From NCBI GenBank assembly GCA_900489925.1, contig UEHQ01000017.1, forward strand, positions 186,001 through 250,000: DNA of 64,000 bases, read 5' to 3'. A program made the position numbers and the translations under genes. This document shows, in pieces, positions 35,201 through 44,300 of this stretch (its first letter is position 1; every line of letters starts with the position of its first letter). The stretch is from Hyphomicrobiales bacterium. Its GTDB lineage: Bacteria > Pseudomonadota > Alphaproteobacteria > Rhizobiales > Rhizobiaceae. The notes under the pieces were generated by a model, which was not told the DNA's origin, did no database searches, and was given only the letters and a program-made list of their open reading frames with translations.

Positions 35201-36251
35201 CCGCGTTCGCTATACCCTGACCAATGCCTCCGGCGCTTCCAGTTCAGGATTCGTGACCTACAATCTCAGCTATGATCCCGCCGAGGTCGCGTCGGAGATC
35301 GATCAGCTCGTGCATGACTTCGTGCGGGCGCGCCAGAACATGATCTCTTCCTCAATCAAGGTTCCCGGCCTGCTGGAACGCCGACAGATGGAACAGGCAA
35401 CGGATCCGGTCAGCGCCCGCATGATGCCCTCGGAAAGCGGCCTGACCGTCGGCTTCTCGACCAGTCTCGCGCAGCTGAGGGCCACCGGCGGCGATCCGGA
35501 TGCTGCGGCTCCGCTCAATATCTGGATCGACGGTGCGTTTCTCGCGCACAGCGGCGGGGAGGGAAGCGATAGCAAATGGGGCAGTTTCGCCCTCCTCAAC
35601 CTCGGAGCGGACTACCTGCTATCAGAAAAGGCGCTGGTCGGACTGTCCTTCCATTACGACCGAACGACGGACCCAACGGACGAAGACGCCGAACTGACCG
35701 GCAACGGGTGGCTCGCGGGTCCCTATGCCTCGCTCGAACTGGGCAAGAACGTCTTCTGGAATGCCAGCCTGCTCTACGGTGGCTCCTCCAACGATATCGA
35801 CACGGCGTTCTGGGACGGCACCTTCGACACGAAGCGCTGGATGATTGATACTTCGCTTGAGGGACAGTGGACCCTTGATGAGGATACCGTACTGACGCCG
35901 AAGCTTCGGGCCGTCTACTTCTCCGAAAAGGTGGATGATTACACCGTCAGGAACAGCGGCGGTGACGTGCTCACGATTGACGGCTTTGACGAGGAACAGT
36001 TCCGCCTCAGCCTCGGAGCAGAAATCGCGCGATCCTTCACACTCGAAAGCGGGGCCACGCTGACGCCAAAGCTCGGCCTGACCGGAGGCTTCTCCGGGCT
36101 CGACGGTTCCGGCGCGTTCGGGTCCGCCACCGCCGGTCTGACTCTACAGACCATGGACATGTGGATGCTTGAGGCGAGCCTGCTTTTCGATATCGAGGGT
36201 GACGGCGAAAAATCCGCAGGCGCTCGGGTCGGCGCAAGCAAACGGTTCTGA
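32259..36251 (+). CDS. Large autotransporter with IPT/TIG, FN3 and Ig-like passenger domains
   Basis: A 1330-residue surface protein. The first 85 residues hold two hydrophobic stretches (AAFTFLAIISAMGAS and ATVFVLTSLVAPGLALASS), the second a good signal peptide core. Passenger, by reading: unique region to about 200; IPT/TIG repeat 203-284 (SGITPATGNEAGG); Ig/cadherin-like 285-371; second IPT/TIG 373-456; FN3-like 463-546; Ig-like about 547-630; FN3-like 635-719; Ig/cadherin-like 723-808; putative-Ig 813-900; linker. The C-terminal beta-barrel (about 1086-1330) ends in SKRF, with the terminal Phe of outer-membrane proteins. Start is GTG at 32259; an ATG 15 bp on is also possible. Probably an adhesin. 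Confidence 0.87.
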   Translation: MIDIKMLPRETRAAFTFLAIISAMGASPFRSAQARSPRAGQGAHWGLLARQTLSRWASAVGQISRTATVFVLTSLVAPGLALASSGCDAVNSLWSSGVTYENELEFWQNMDFAPGDVISYNVQTLGSTNDYSSNKYMGGGFAIYKDSEHTIIYEEYAGAGREISLSQSYTVPEPAGNYYNIYPWSGSSGATVTLTATCAAAPGPTLSGITPATGNEAGGTSVTITGNHLSGATAVTFGGTAATSYTVDSATQITATTPTHAAGSVDIVVVTPAGSGTLTSGFTYLGPPVASNVTATVPANAATPITLSLSGGTAISVSVASAASHGTATASGTTITYTPAPGYSGPDSFSYTATNEFGTSTAATVTITVIPATPTVSSISPASGTTAGNTSVTIIGTSLSAATAVTFGGTAATSYTVNSPTLITATTPAHAAGAVDVAVTTPGGSATLSNGYTFSAPTVPGAPTTGTATAGDGQASVTFTAPATNGGSAITSYQVTANPGGSTGTGSASPITVTGLVNGTAYTFTVTATNGIGTSAASSASNSVTPRANQTITFGNPGAQTFGTTPTLTATSSSSLTPTFTSSTTGVCTVTSGGVLTFVSAGTCTINADQVGNSVYLAATTVSRSFTVNAIGPGAPAIGTATAGDMQASVSFTAPASNGGATITGYTVTSNPDGITGYGVASPITVAGLANGTSYSFTVTASNSTGMGAASAASNSVTPSNLAAPLAGNVNATVVANSTANPIALNLSGGAATSVAIASGPSHGTTSVSGTTIAYTPTTGYSGSDSFTYHATNATGTSAPATVTITVSAPAITLSPAGGALTEAMAGEDYSQPITTTGGVAPVIYSLASGALPDGLTLNISTGTLTGPLAAGSEGDYSFIIQARDNTGAIAVASYTLKVKPNEVSAPDKVVNVPAGSTPPDVYLNHGATGGPFVSANVNSVEPANAGTTAIVRGVVAQAGPVTPVGWYLQFTPNPAYSGQVRVRYTLTNASGASSSGFVTYNLSYDPAEVASEIDQLVHDFVRARQNMISSSIKVPGLLERRQMEQATDPVSARMMPSESGLTVGFSTSLAQLRATGGDPDAAAPLNIWIDGAFLAHSGGEGSDSKWGSFALLNLGADYLLSEKALVGLSFHYDRTTDPTDEDAELTGNGWLAGPYASLELGKNVFWNASLLYGGSSNDIDTAFWDGTFDTKRWMIDTSLEGQWTLDEDTVLTPKLRAVYFSEKVDDYTVRNSGGDVLTIDGFDEEQFRLSLGAEIARSFTLESGATLTPKLGLTGGFSGLDGSGAFGSATAGLTLQTMDMWMLEASLLFDIEGDGEKSAGARVGASKRF

Positions 36252-36314
36252 CGTGGCGGGCGAACAGAGGCGGTGAAATACTGACGTTTCGCCGCCGACG
36301 GCATCTGCGGACGA

Positions 36315-37556
36315 TCAATCGCGCCGGTTTCGACGAAGCGCCCCCGAGCCCCTACGCCGTTTGAGGGCATGCTTGACCCGCCACACCGCGATGAACACGG
36401 CGCAGATCACGATCGGGATCGACACCAGCATGATCAGCGGGCTGAGGTGATAGCCGGCGTGGTCCAACGTCTCAAAGCCGGTCTTCAGCAGGCTGAGGAG
36501 GTAGTAGCTGATTGCGATGATCGAAAAGCCCTCGACCGCCCTTTGAATCTTCACCTGCGTCGCTGCGCGATCGGCCATGGCCTGGATCTGAACGGCGTTC
36601 TGGTATTCGATCTCCACTTGTATCCGCGTCTGCAGGAGATCGATCAGATGCATGGTCGCGTGGGATAGCTTGTCGAGACGCACTGCCGTGGCGGCGCATG
36701 TGCGAACTGCGGGCTTGAACCGGCGTGCGACGAATGTCCCGAACCGCTGAAACCCTTCAACATGCGTTTCGCGCAATTCCGCAATGCGCTCTTCGACGAT
36801 CTGCGCATAGGCAGCCGTTGCGCCAAAGCGATTTCTTGTTGCTGCTGTCGCCGAAATGATCTGCGACGAGAGCGCGGTGATTTCATCCAGCAGCGCCTTG
36901 TGCTCGGACGAGGGCGTGGCCAGATTGCGATCTGTCAGTTCCACAAGCTTCGAATCGAACCGGTCGAGCCGCGGCGCAAGCCGGCGCGCTTCGGGCAGTC
37001 CAAGCAGCGCCATCGAGCGGTAGGTTTCGATTTCATAGATCCGCCGGACCATCCTGCCTAGCCGATAGGCGTTCAAGTCCTTGTTGAACAGGATAACGCG
37101 GCTCGCTTGATCGGCGCGCACGCGAAAGTCGGAGCAGATCTGCGCAGCTCCGCCGCCGACAGACGAGGCGGCGGTATCTCCAAACTCAAAGGCCTTCAGA
37201 GTCTGCCCGAGGTTCGAAGGCGCCGGACCGGCGACGAGAATTGACGTCCTGCAGACCAGGTCGGCCCCTGGCGCGCCGGCGAGCTGCTGCGCCTCTGACA
37301 GCGAAAGGCTTTTACCGGGCCACTCGGTGGTTTCCGTGTCGAGCTCCCTGACAACGGTGAGGGTAACAAACTCCGTATGATACTCGATCTGCCTGTGGAT
37401 TTTTTCGCTTTGGCCAACTGTGGATGCGACCGGGTTTGCCGTTTGATGCAGACCCGATCGCTCGATCGGCATGAGCGCAATGTGCTCGACGAGCGCCGGA
37501 CCATTGAAATAGATCGACGGTCGAGCGTGTAGCTCTGAATTGAAATTCTCAGACAT
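36315..37556 (-). CDS. DUF3422 family membrane protein
   Basis: About 413 residues. The N-terminal ELHARPS motif is the mark of DUF3422 proteins. A long helical cytoplasmic region follows, then two C-terminal membrane helices (FSIIAISYYLLSLLKTGF and LIMLVSIPIVICAVFIAVW) and a basic tail. The function of the family is unknown to me. The frame opens 14 codons upstream, but the ATG at 37556 (MSENFN) has GGCGGAT before it and lies at the usual start. Neighbours are an autotransporter gene 63 bp downstream, convergent with it, and an unrelated E1 gene; no operon is evident. Confidence 0.87.
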   Translation of the reverse strand: MSENFNSELHARPSIYFNGPALVEHIALMPIERSGLHQTANPVASTVGQSEKIHRQIEYHTEFVTLTVVRELDTETTEWPGKSLSLSEAQQLAGAPGADLVCRTSILVAGPAPSNLGQTLKAFEFGDTAASSVGGGAAQICSDFRVRADQASRVILFNKDLNAYRLGRMVRRIYEIETYRSMALLGLPEARRLAPRLDRFDSKLVELTDRNLATPSSEHKALLDEITALSSQIISATAATRNRFGATAAYAQIVEERIAELRETHVEGFQRFGTFVARRFKPAVRTCAATAVRLDKLSHATMHLIDLLQTRIQVEIEYQNAVQIQAMADRAATQVKIQRAVEGFSIIAISYYLLSLLKTGFETLDHAGYHLSPLIMLVSIPIVICAVFIAVWRVKHALKRRRGSGALRRNRRD

Positions 37557-37790
37557 CTGATCCGCCCCCAACGTTACCGGCATCAGACCGCTTAGCAAGA
37601 CGGGGATCGGTTGGCCAAATCTTTTAGCCGCTGCGACCCCATGTCACCCACACTACATCGAAAAGCTCGCTGGAATGGCAACCGGCGCTCCTGGCCACCC
37701 CGGAATGAGAGACTTCCACGGGAATTGGCGTGATCCATGAACGAGCAGCCTCGCCGACCCCTCGTCCATGCTGAACCCAAGTCAGCTTAC

Positions 37791-40178
37791 CTATACAGCT
37801 GTCGGCAAACGCCGGCCACGTACGCTTGCATCAGCAGCATCCATGATGGAAGCCGCGTCTATCCCGAAATGCGCGTAGAGATCGGCGATCGTACCGGTTT
37901 GTCCGAAATGCTCGACCCCAAGGCTGGTCGTGGCATGCCCGTGCACCGAACCGAGCCAACCGAGCGTGGCGGGATGCCCGTCCGTCACCGTGATCAGGTG
38001 CGCATGCTCGGGAACCTGCGCCAACAACCGTTCGGCGTGACTCTGGGCCTGATCGAAGCCGTGCCGACGGGCCCGCTGCGCCGCAGTCCAGCCGGCATTC
38101 AGCCGGTCGGCCGACGTCACCGCCAGCACCGCAACGTCACGATGTCGCTCCGCAAGCCGGCCCGCCGCCATCAGGACTTCCGGCGCCACGCAGCCCTGAT
38201 AGGCGATCACGAGCCGCGTATTGTAACTCGGTTCGCGAAGCCAGTAGGCTCCGTCGACGACACCTCTGCGGAACTGCGCCCCGTCCCGTCGCAGCGGCTG
38301 TTCGAGCGGGCGGGTTGTCAGCCGAAGATAGACAGAACCTCCGGCCTCGTCGCGCAACCACGTGTGTGGGTCGTGATCGTTCTTTCCCTCGCGCTGCATA
38401 TAGTCGAAAGACCAGTCCATGATGATCGACAGCTCATCGAGGAAGGCCGGCTCGAAACTTGCCAGTCCATCCTGGCTCATCCCGATCAACTGCTGCCCGA
38501 TGGACTGGTGGGCGCCGCCCTCCGGCGCCAGCGTGACCCCCGAAGGTGTGCCGACGATCATGAAGCGCGCATCCTGGTAGCAGCCGTAGTTCAGCGCATC
38601 GAGCCCGCGTGCGATGAAGGGATCGTAGACCGTGCCAATCGGGATCAATCGCTCTCCGAACAGCGAATGCGAGAGCCCCGCAGCAGCGAGCAGCAGGAAC
38701 AAATTCATCTCGGCGATCCCAAGTTCGATGTGCTGTCCGCTGGGTCCGAAAGCCCACTTCTGCGTCGATGGCACCTTCTCGTCCTGGAAGGTGTCGGCTC
38801 GCGGGGCACGCGCGAAAAGCCCCCGGCGGTTGACCCACGGACCGAGATTGGTCGAAACGGTGACATCGGGGGCTGTGGTCACGATCCGGTTCGAGAGATC
38901 ATCGTCGCGTCGCGCCATGGTGTCGAGGATCTTTCCGAACCCCGCCTGCGTCGACAGCTCACGGTCATCAAGGAAGACCGGGCCCTGCGAACCAATCTTG
39001 GCCGAGGCGTAGCGCCGCGGGCCTTGGGCGAAAAACGGCACCGACTCCAGGTAGGACTTCACGGGGGCCGGATTGTCGATCGCCCCGAACAGCTCCCATT
39101 CGCGTCCCGGCGCCACACCGACACGCTCCTGGAAGTGTTCCATCTGTGCTTTCGTCATCAAGCCGGCGTGGTTGTCCTTATGGCCGGCGAGCGGGGTGCC
39201 CCAGCCCTTGATGGTATAGGCAAGAAACACGGTCGGGCGATCGTGATCGATCTCCGCGAAGGTGCGGACCAGGGTATCGAGGCAATGGCCCCCAAGGTTG
39301 CTCATCAGCGCGGAGAGCTCATCGTCGGTCCGCGCGCTGAGAAGACGGCTGACATCTCCCTGATCGCCGATCTCGTCATTGAGACGCTTGCGCCATGCCG
39401 CGCCACCTTGAAAGGCGAGCGCTGAATAGAGTTGGTTCGGGCAGCGGTCGATCCAGTCGCGCAAGGCCTCCCCGCCGGGCTCGCGGAACGCCGCCTCCTG
39501 CATTGCGCCGTACCGCAGAACTTTCACGTCCCAGTCGAAGGCCTTGAAAATCGTCTCGATCCGCTTCCACAATCCTTCATGCACAATGCCATCAAGGCTT
39601 TGGCGATTGTAGTCGATGATCCACCAGGTGTTGCGCAGGTCGTGCTTCCAGCCTTCCTGTAGGCATTCGTAGATATTGCCCTCGTCAAGTTCGGCATCGC
39701 CAACCAGCGCGACCATTCTCCCGTTCGGGCGTGTCGTGGCGAAAGCCTTGGTGGCAATGTAATCCTGAATGATCGAGGCAAAGGCGGTGATCGCGACACC
39801 GAGACCGACAGAACCGGTGGAGAAATCCACGTCGTCAATGTCCTTGGTGCGGCTCGGGTACGACTGCGCTCCACCGAAGCCGCGAAAATTGACCAGCTGC
39901 TCGCGTGTCTGGTTGCCCATCAGATACTGGATAGCGTGGAATACCGGCGAGGCATGCGGCTTCACCGCAACCCGGTCCTGCGGCTTCAGCGTATGGAAAT
40001 AGAGCGCTGTCATGATCGATACCAGCGAGGCGCACGACGCCTGATGCCCACCAACCTTCACCTCGCCCTTTTCGCGAATGTGATTGGCGTTATGGATCAT
40101 CCAGCAGGCATGCCACAGGACCTGCTGTTCAAGATCTTTCAGGACACGCAGGTCTTCCCGCGACACGGCACTCGTCAT
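37791..40178 (-). CDS. AceE-like homodimeric 2-oxoacid dehydrogenase E1 component
   Basis: A 795-residue thiamine-diphosphate enzyme of the AceE branch, often annotated as transketolase. The TPP region is GDAELDEG (160-167) to IIDYNRQSLDG (187-197), matching AceE's GDGEMDE and INCNLQRLDG. The pyrimidine half has HIELGIAEMN and the C-terminal third resembles a transketolase C domain. Start is ATG 40178, with GGAGGAGGAG before it; the extra 52 upstream codons are unsupported. No E2 or E3 gene is near. It is divergent from an Lrp-type gene, the arrangement reported for Pseudomonas mdeB (2-oxobutyrate dehydrogenase E1) with mdeR, so a 2-oxobutyrate or other oxoacid role is possible (inference). 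Confidence 0.85.
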   Translation of the reverse strand: MTSAVSREDLRVLKDLEQQVLWHACWMIHNANHIREKGEVKVGGHQASCASLVSIMTALYFHTLKPQDRVAVKPHASPVFHAIQYLMGNQTREQLVNFRGFGGAQSYPSRTKDIDDVDFSTGSVGLGVAITAFASIIQDYIATKAFATTRPNGRMVALVGDAELDEGNIYECLQEGWKHDLRNTWWIIDYNRQSLDGIVHEGLWKRIETIFKAFDWDVKVLRYGAMQEAAFREPGGEALRDWIDRCPNQLYSALAFQGGAAWRKRLNDEIGDQGDVSRLLSARTDDELSALMSNLGGHCLDTLVRTFAEIDHDRPTVFLAYTIKGWGTPLAGHKDNHAGLMTKAQMEHFQERVGVAPGREWELFGAIDNPAPVKSYLESVPFFAQGPRRYASAKIGSQGPVFLDDRELSTQAGFGKILDTMARRDDDLSNRIVTTAPDVTVSTNLGPWVNRRGLFARAPRADTFQDEKVPSTQKWAFGPSGQHIELGIAEMNLFLLLAAAGLSHSLFGERLIPIGTVYDPFIARGLDALNYGCYQDARFMIVGTPSGVTLAPEGGAHQSIGQQLIGMSQDGLASFEPAFLDELSIIMDWSFDYMQREGKNDHDPHTWLRDEAGGSVYLRLTTRPLEQPLRRDGAQFRRGVVDGAYWLREPSYNTRLVIAYQGCVAPEVLMAAGRLAERHRDVAVLAVTSADRLNAGWTAAQRARRHGFDQAQSHAERLLAQVPEHAHLITVTDGHPATLGWLGSVHGHATTSLGVEHFGQTGTIADLYAHFGIDAASIMDAADASVRGRRLPTAV

Positions 40179-40306
40179 TGATGCTCCTCCTCCAGAACAA
40201 TGACGGAAAGCTAGCATAGCGACCGGGGAAACTTTGGTCTTTGTCACTTGAGAAAAGCCATCTTCTCGGTCACTTTGACCCCAATGGCGGCTCAGAGAGG
40301 TATTCC

Positions 40307-40801
40307 ATGCCTGATATTGCGTTTGACGCGGCAACGCTCAAGATCCTGGATCTCCTTCAGCAAAATGCGGACCTGAGCACGGCCGAACTCGCGGCCGCCG
40401 CCGGTCTTTCGGCCTCACCGTGCTGGCGGCGCGTCAACGACCTGAAGGAGAATGGCGTCATCAAGGGGACGGTGGCATTGGTCGACGCCCAAGCCCTTGG
40501 ACTTGCCGTCAACGTCTTCGTTCATATTTCCCTGAAGCAGCAGGACCGAGCTTCGCTTGAGGTTTTTGACCAAGCGGTCCGCTCGATGCCCGAGGTCATG
40601 GAGTGCTATCTGATGACCGGTGAATCTGATTACCTGCTGCGCGTGGTTGTCGAGGATCTCAGGAAGTACCAGTCCCTGGTGATCGACCGTCTGACGATCA
40701 TCGAGGGTGTTGCGAGCATTCGATCGAGCTTCGCACTCGGGCAGATCAAGTACACCACGGCGCTTCCGACGGACCATCTGCGCGGCAAGGCGAGGATCTA
40801 G
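40307..40801 (+). CDS. Lrp/AsnC-family transcriptional regulator
   Basis: A 164-residue Lrp-type regulator: N-terminal HTH (about 8-60, LKILDLLQQNADLSTAELAAAAG then LSASPCWRRVNDLKENGVI) and a C-terminal ligand-binding domain (about 70-155) with VMECYLMTGESDYLLRVVV. The ATG at 40307 follows AGAGAGG; upstream in-frame codons would only lengthen the N-terminus. It shares a 128-bp divergent promoter with the E1 gene and is its likely amino-acid-responsive activator. Confidence 0.94.
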   Translation: MPDIAFDAATLKILDLLQQNADLSTAELAAAAGLSASPCWRRVNDLKENGVIKGTVALVDAQALGLAVNVFVHISLKQQDRASLEVFDQAVRSMPEVMECYLMTGESDYLLRVVVEDLRKYQSLVIDRLTIIEGVASIRSSFALGQIKYTTALPTDHLRGKARI

Positions 40802-40838
40802 GTCCTAATCCGGCAATTGCCCGTCATTCGCTTCGCCA

Positions 40839-41060
40839 TCACGCGTTCCGGCGAAGCGACGCCGCTTCGGCCAGGGTACTTCTGGCAAGCTCGACAATGG
40901 TTTCCTGGTCTCGAACGCCTTGCTTCCACAGAGACATCAGCAAGGTCGCCACCTGCAGGACCTCGCGCCGATCCCGCTCGATCCCAGCTTCGCGGCAAAG
41001 GATCTTGAGCGCCGAGTTGATCAGGCCGAGGTCGGCGATGGGTTCAATAGGGGCTGGCAT
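40839..41060 (-). CDS. Small hypothetical protein, 73 aa
   Basis: A short helical, charged protein (IADLGLINSALKILCREAG, then VLQVATLLMSLWKQGVRDQE) with no signal or membrane segment. Its composition is protein-like and the opposite-strand frames are not. Start ATG 41060 has a weak GAG-containing site. Convergent with the Lrp gene (37 bp gap). Family not recognised; some rhizobial small proteins look similar, but I cannot verify this. Confidence 0.55.
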   Translation of the reverse strand: MPAPIEPIADLGLINSALKILCREAGIERDRREVLQVATLLMSLWKQGVRDQETIVELARSTLAEAASLRRNA

Positions 41061-41358
41061 ATCTCAAGCTCGCACGGCACGTTCAATAAGTGAGGAAATA
41101 TCTGATTCCCTCTCGGCGCGCCTCACCTGAATGATGGTGCAGCGTCCCGGCGAAGGGGCTCCACTCACTGGAAAGAGATTCCGGAATGAGATTTCAGATC
41201 CGGCCGATACGAACTCGTTCATCTAAGTAGACAACTAAAGCTCTGCCCCGGCGATATCTTCTATGTGCACGAGTAATAATTTGTTAACCAGGCTTGGATA
41301 GGAATCGTTAACCGTCCCGCCGATGTATGGCGGTGCCCGCTAGCGTCGGTCGATCCAT
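41061..41358 (+). promoter_or_regulatory. Upstream region of the repeat autotransporter, with paired GTTAACC
   Basis: No gene is visible here. Two copies of GTTAACC (41283-41289 and 41307-41313, 24 bp apart) lie about 50-75 bp before the autotransporter start. TTAACC is the core of alphaproteobacterial CtrA half-sites, so cell-cycle control is conceivable, but the spacing is not the classic TTAA-N7-TTAA. Confidence 0.35.
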
Positions 41359-44300
41359 ATGAAACCACTGCTCCCGGCATTCTCCCGCCGCCTCGGCTTG
41401 TTCACGGCATTGACGGCTGCCGTGATGCCCGCGCATGGCTTCGCCCAATCCGCATGGACCGGCAGCACAGACAACGAGTTCAGCAATTCATCGAACTGGA
41501 CTCCGTCAGCACCCGGGGCAGGCGATGCGGCGAGTGTCGATACCGGGTCTCCACAGGTTACAACCGATGCGACAGTCGGCAGTCTGGATGTGGACGGTGG
41601 AAACGTCACAGTCACCAACACCGGTACATTGAACACGACGTCGGGCACCACCATCAGTTCGGGCAGTCTCAGCATCAATGCCGGCGGGGTGGTGAACTCG
41701 GATGTCAGCCTCGACGGCGGCAGCCTCTCCGTTGACGGTGATCTCAATGGCCGTCTGGAGCTCAACAACGGCAATGTCACCGTTAACGGCACCCTCGGCA
41801 GCGCCGAAGTGGGAGCCGGCACCGCGCTTTCCAACAATGGCTCCACCGGCGCGGTGGATGTGTCCACAGGCGGCACCTTCGTCAACAACAGCGGCGCGAC
41901 AGTTGACGCGGTCACCAACGCCGGCACCACATCCAACGCCGGAACGGTCGGCAGCCTCACCAACACGGCAGGCACCTTTACCAATAACACCGGCGGCACG
42001 ATAACGGGAACGACGACGGTTTCGGGCGGTACCGTCACCAACAACTTCGTCATTACCGACGCCGACGTGGCCGCAGTCGCGACCTTCGTCAACAACAGCG
42101 GCGCCACGGCCGGTGCCATCAGGAATTCCGGCACTGTCACGAACGCAGGCACGATCGCCTCCGTCCAGAACGATGGCGGCACGTTCACCAACAATGCAGG
42201 CGGCATCGTCACCGGCAGCACCAATGTCATTGGTGGCAGCGTGACGAACAACGCCACCCTCAACGACGTCAATGTCGGGGCAGCCGGGACGTTCACAAAT
42301 GCCAGCGGCGCCACCGCCGGTGCCGTGACCAACGCCGGCACGGCATCCAATGCAGGGACGATCGCCAGCCTGACCAACACGGCAGGCACCTTCACCAACA
42401 ATGCCGGTGGGACGGTGACGGGAACGACGACAGTCTCGGGCGGAACCGTCACCAACAACTTCGTCATTACCGACGCCGACGTTGCGGCGGTCGCGACCTT
42501 CGTCAACAACAGCGGCGCCACGGCCGGTGCCATCAGGAATTCCGGCACTGTCGCGAACGCAGGTACGATCGCCTCCGTTCAGAACGACGCCGGAACGTTC
42601 ACCAACAACGCAGGAGGCATCGTCACCGGCAGTACCAACATCAGTGGCGGCAGTATGACAAACAACGCCACCCTGAACGACGTCAATGTCGGTACCGCCG
42701 GTACATTCACAAACACGAGTGGCGCCACGGCGGGTGCCGTGACCAACGCAGGAACGTCATCCAATGCGGGGACCATCGCCGGCCTGACAAACACGGCAGG
42801 CACCTTCACCAACAATGCCGGCGGGACGGTAACGGGAACGACGACAGTCTCAGGCGGAACAGTCACCAACAACTTCGTCATCACCGACGCCGACGTGGCA
42901 GCAGTCGCGACATTCGTCAACAACAGCGGTGCGACGGCCGGCGCGATCAGGAATTCCGGTACCGTCATAAACGCCGGCACGATCGCCTCCATCGAGAACG
43001 ACGCCGGTACGTTCACCAACAACGCTGGCGGCTCGGTGAGGGGGACGACGACCGTGACCGGAGGCAGTGTCGTCAACAATGCGACATTGGCTGATGTCGA
43101 GGTCGGTAGCGCGGGCACCTTCGTCAACAACAGCGGCGCAGTGGCGGGTGCAGTGACGAATGCTGGAACCGCCACAAACGACGGAACCGTCGCGACCCTG
43201 GATAACGTTGGCGGCACATTTTCCAACACCGGCACGATCGCTGGAACGGCAACGGTTTCGGGTGGCTCGCTGATCAACGATGGAACCATTGCAGGAGCGG
43301 TCGCCGTCGATGACGGCGGGCTCTTGTCGGGCAGCGGTGTCGTCGGCGGCCTCGTCGTGAACGCCGGCGGCATATTGGCGCCGGGGCCGGGCATCGCAAC
43401 GCTCGGTGTCAACGGTGACGTGACGTTCGCTGCCAGCTCAACCTATCAGGTGGACATCGACGCCAACGGCCATTCCGACAGCGTCGCTGCAACGGGAACC
43501 GTTTCCATTCTGGGCGGCACGCTGGATATCACCGCAGCCGCCGGCAACTACAATACGACGACCAGCTATACGATCCTGACTGCCGGGAGCATCACCGGCG
43601 CCTTCGACACGGTTTCCAGCGACTTTGCCTTTCTGTCACCGACGTTGATCTACGACGCCACCGAAATCGATATGCAGCTCGATCGCAACAGCGTCCAATT
43701 CGCCGATGTCGCCGATACCGCAAACGGCAGGGCAACGGCTGCGGCGGTCGAAGCATTGGGTTCGGGAAACGCGGTGTACGACGCAGTCTTGTCGCTGAAT
43801 GCCACCACCGCGAACGACGCCTTTTCACAATTGAGTGGCGAGGTTCACGCCTCGCTCAAAAGCGCGCTTCTGTGGGAGAGCCGCTTTACGCGCGAGGCGA
43901 TCCTCGACGAGATCGCCTTCGACACCGATAGGCGAAAGGACGAGGCGACGTTCTGGACGTCCGGCTATATGTCCTCCAACCGGTGGTCGAGCAATGGAAA
44001 TGCAGCCGGGATCGATACAAGTTTTGCCGGTGTTGTGTTTGGAGCAGACGCTCCGATCTCCGATCAATGGCGGCTCGGCGCGATCGCGGGTTACAGTCAG
44101 GACTCGTTCGATCAGGCGAGCACAAATTCCTATCACGCCGGCCTCTACGCCACGGGCGACTTCGGGCCCGTGACCCTCGTTGGCGGCGCTATCTACTCAC
44201 ACAACGAAGCATCAACCCGGCGTGACATCTCGTTTGGCACGTTTTCCGATCGGCTGAGCGCGAACTACGTGAGCGCCACCAGTCAGGTTTTCGCGGATCT

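Noticed and set aside
37737..39425. 562-aa plus-strand open frame
   Set aside because: Antisense to the AceE-like gene. The product is arginine/glycine-rich low-quality sequence, while the minus strand has clear TPP-enzyme motifs.
41340..42548. 402-aa minus-strand open frame, plus another at 42579-43412
   Set aside because: Both lie antisense to the repeat region of the autotransporter. Their valine/proline/alanine runs are mirror images of the GTN-rich repeats, and they have no ribosome sites.
41872..43113. CRISPR-like or satellite repeat array
   Set aside because: Unit length is 414 bp, units are contiguous without spacers, and the repeat is in frame inside an autotransporter passenger.
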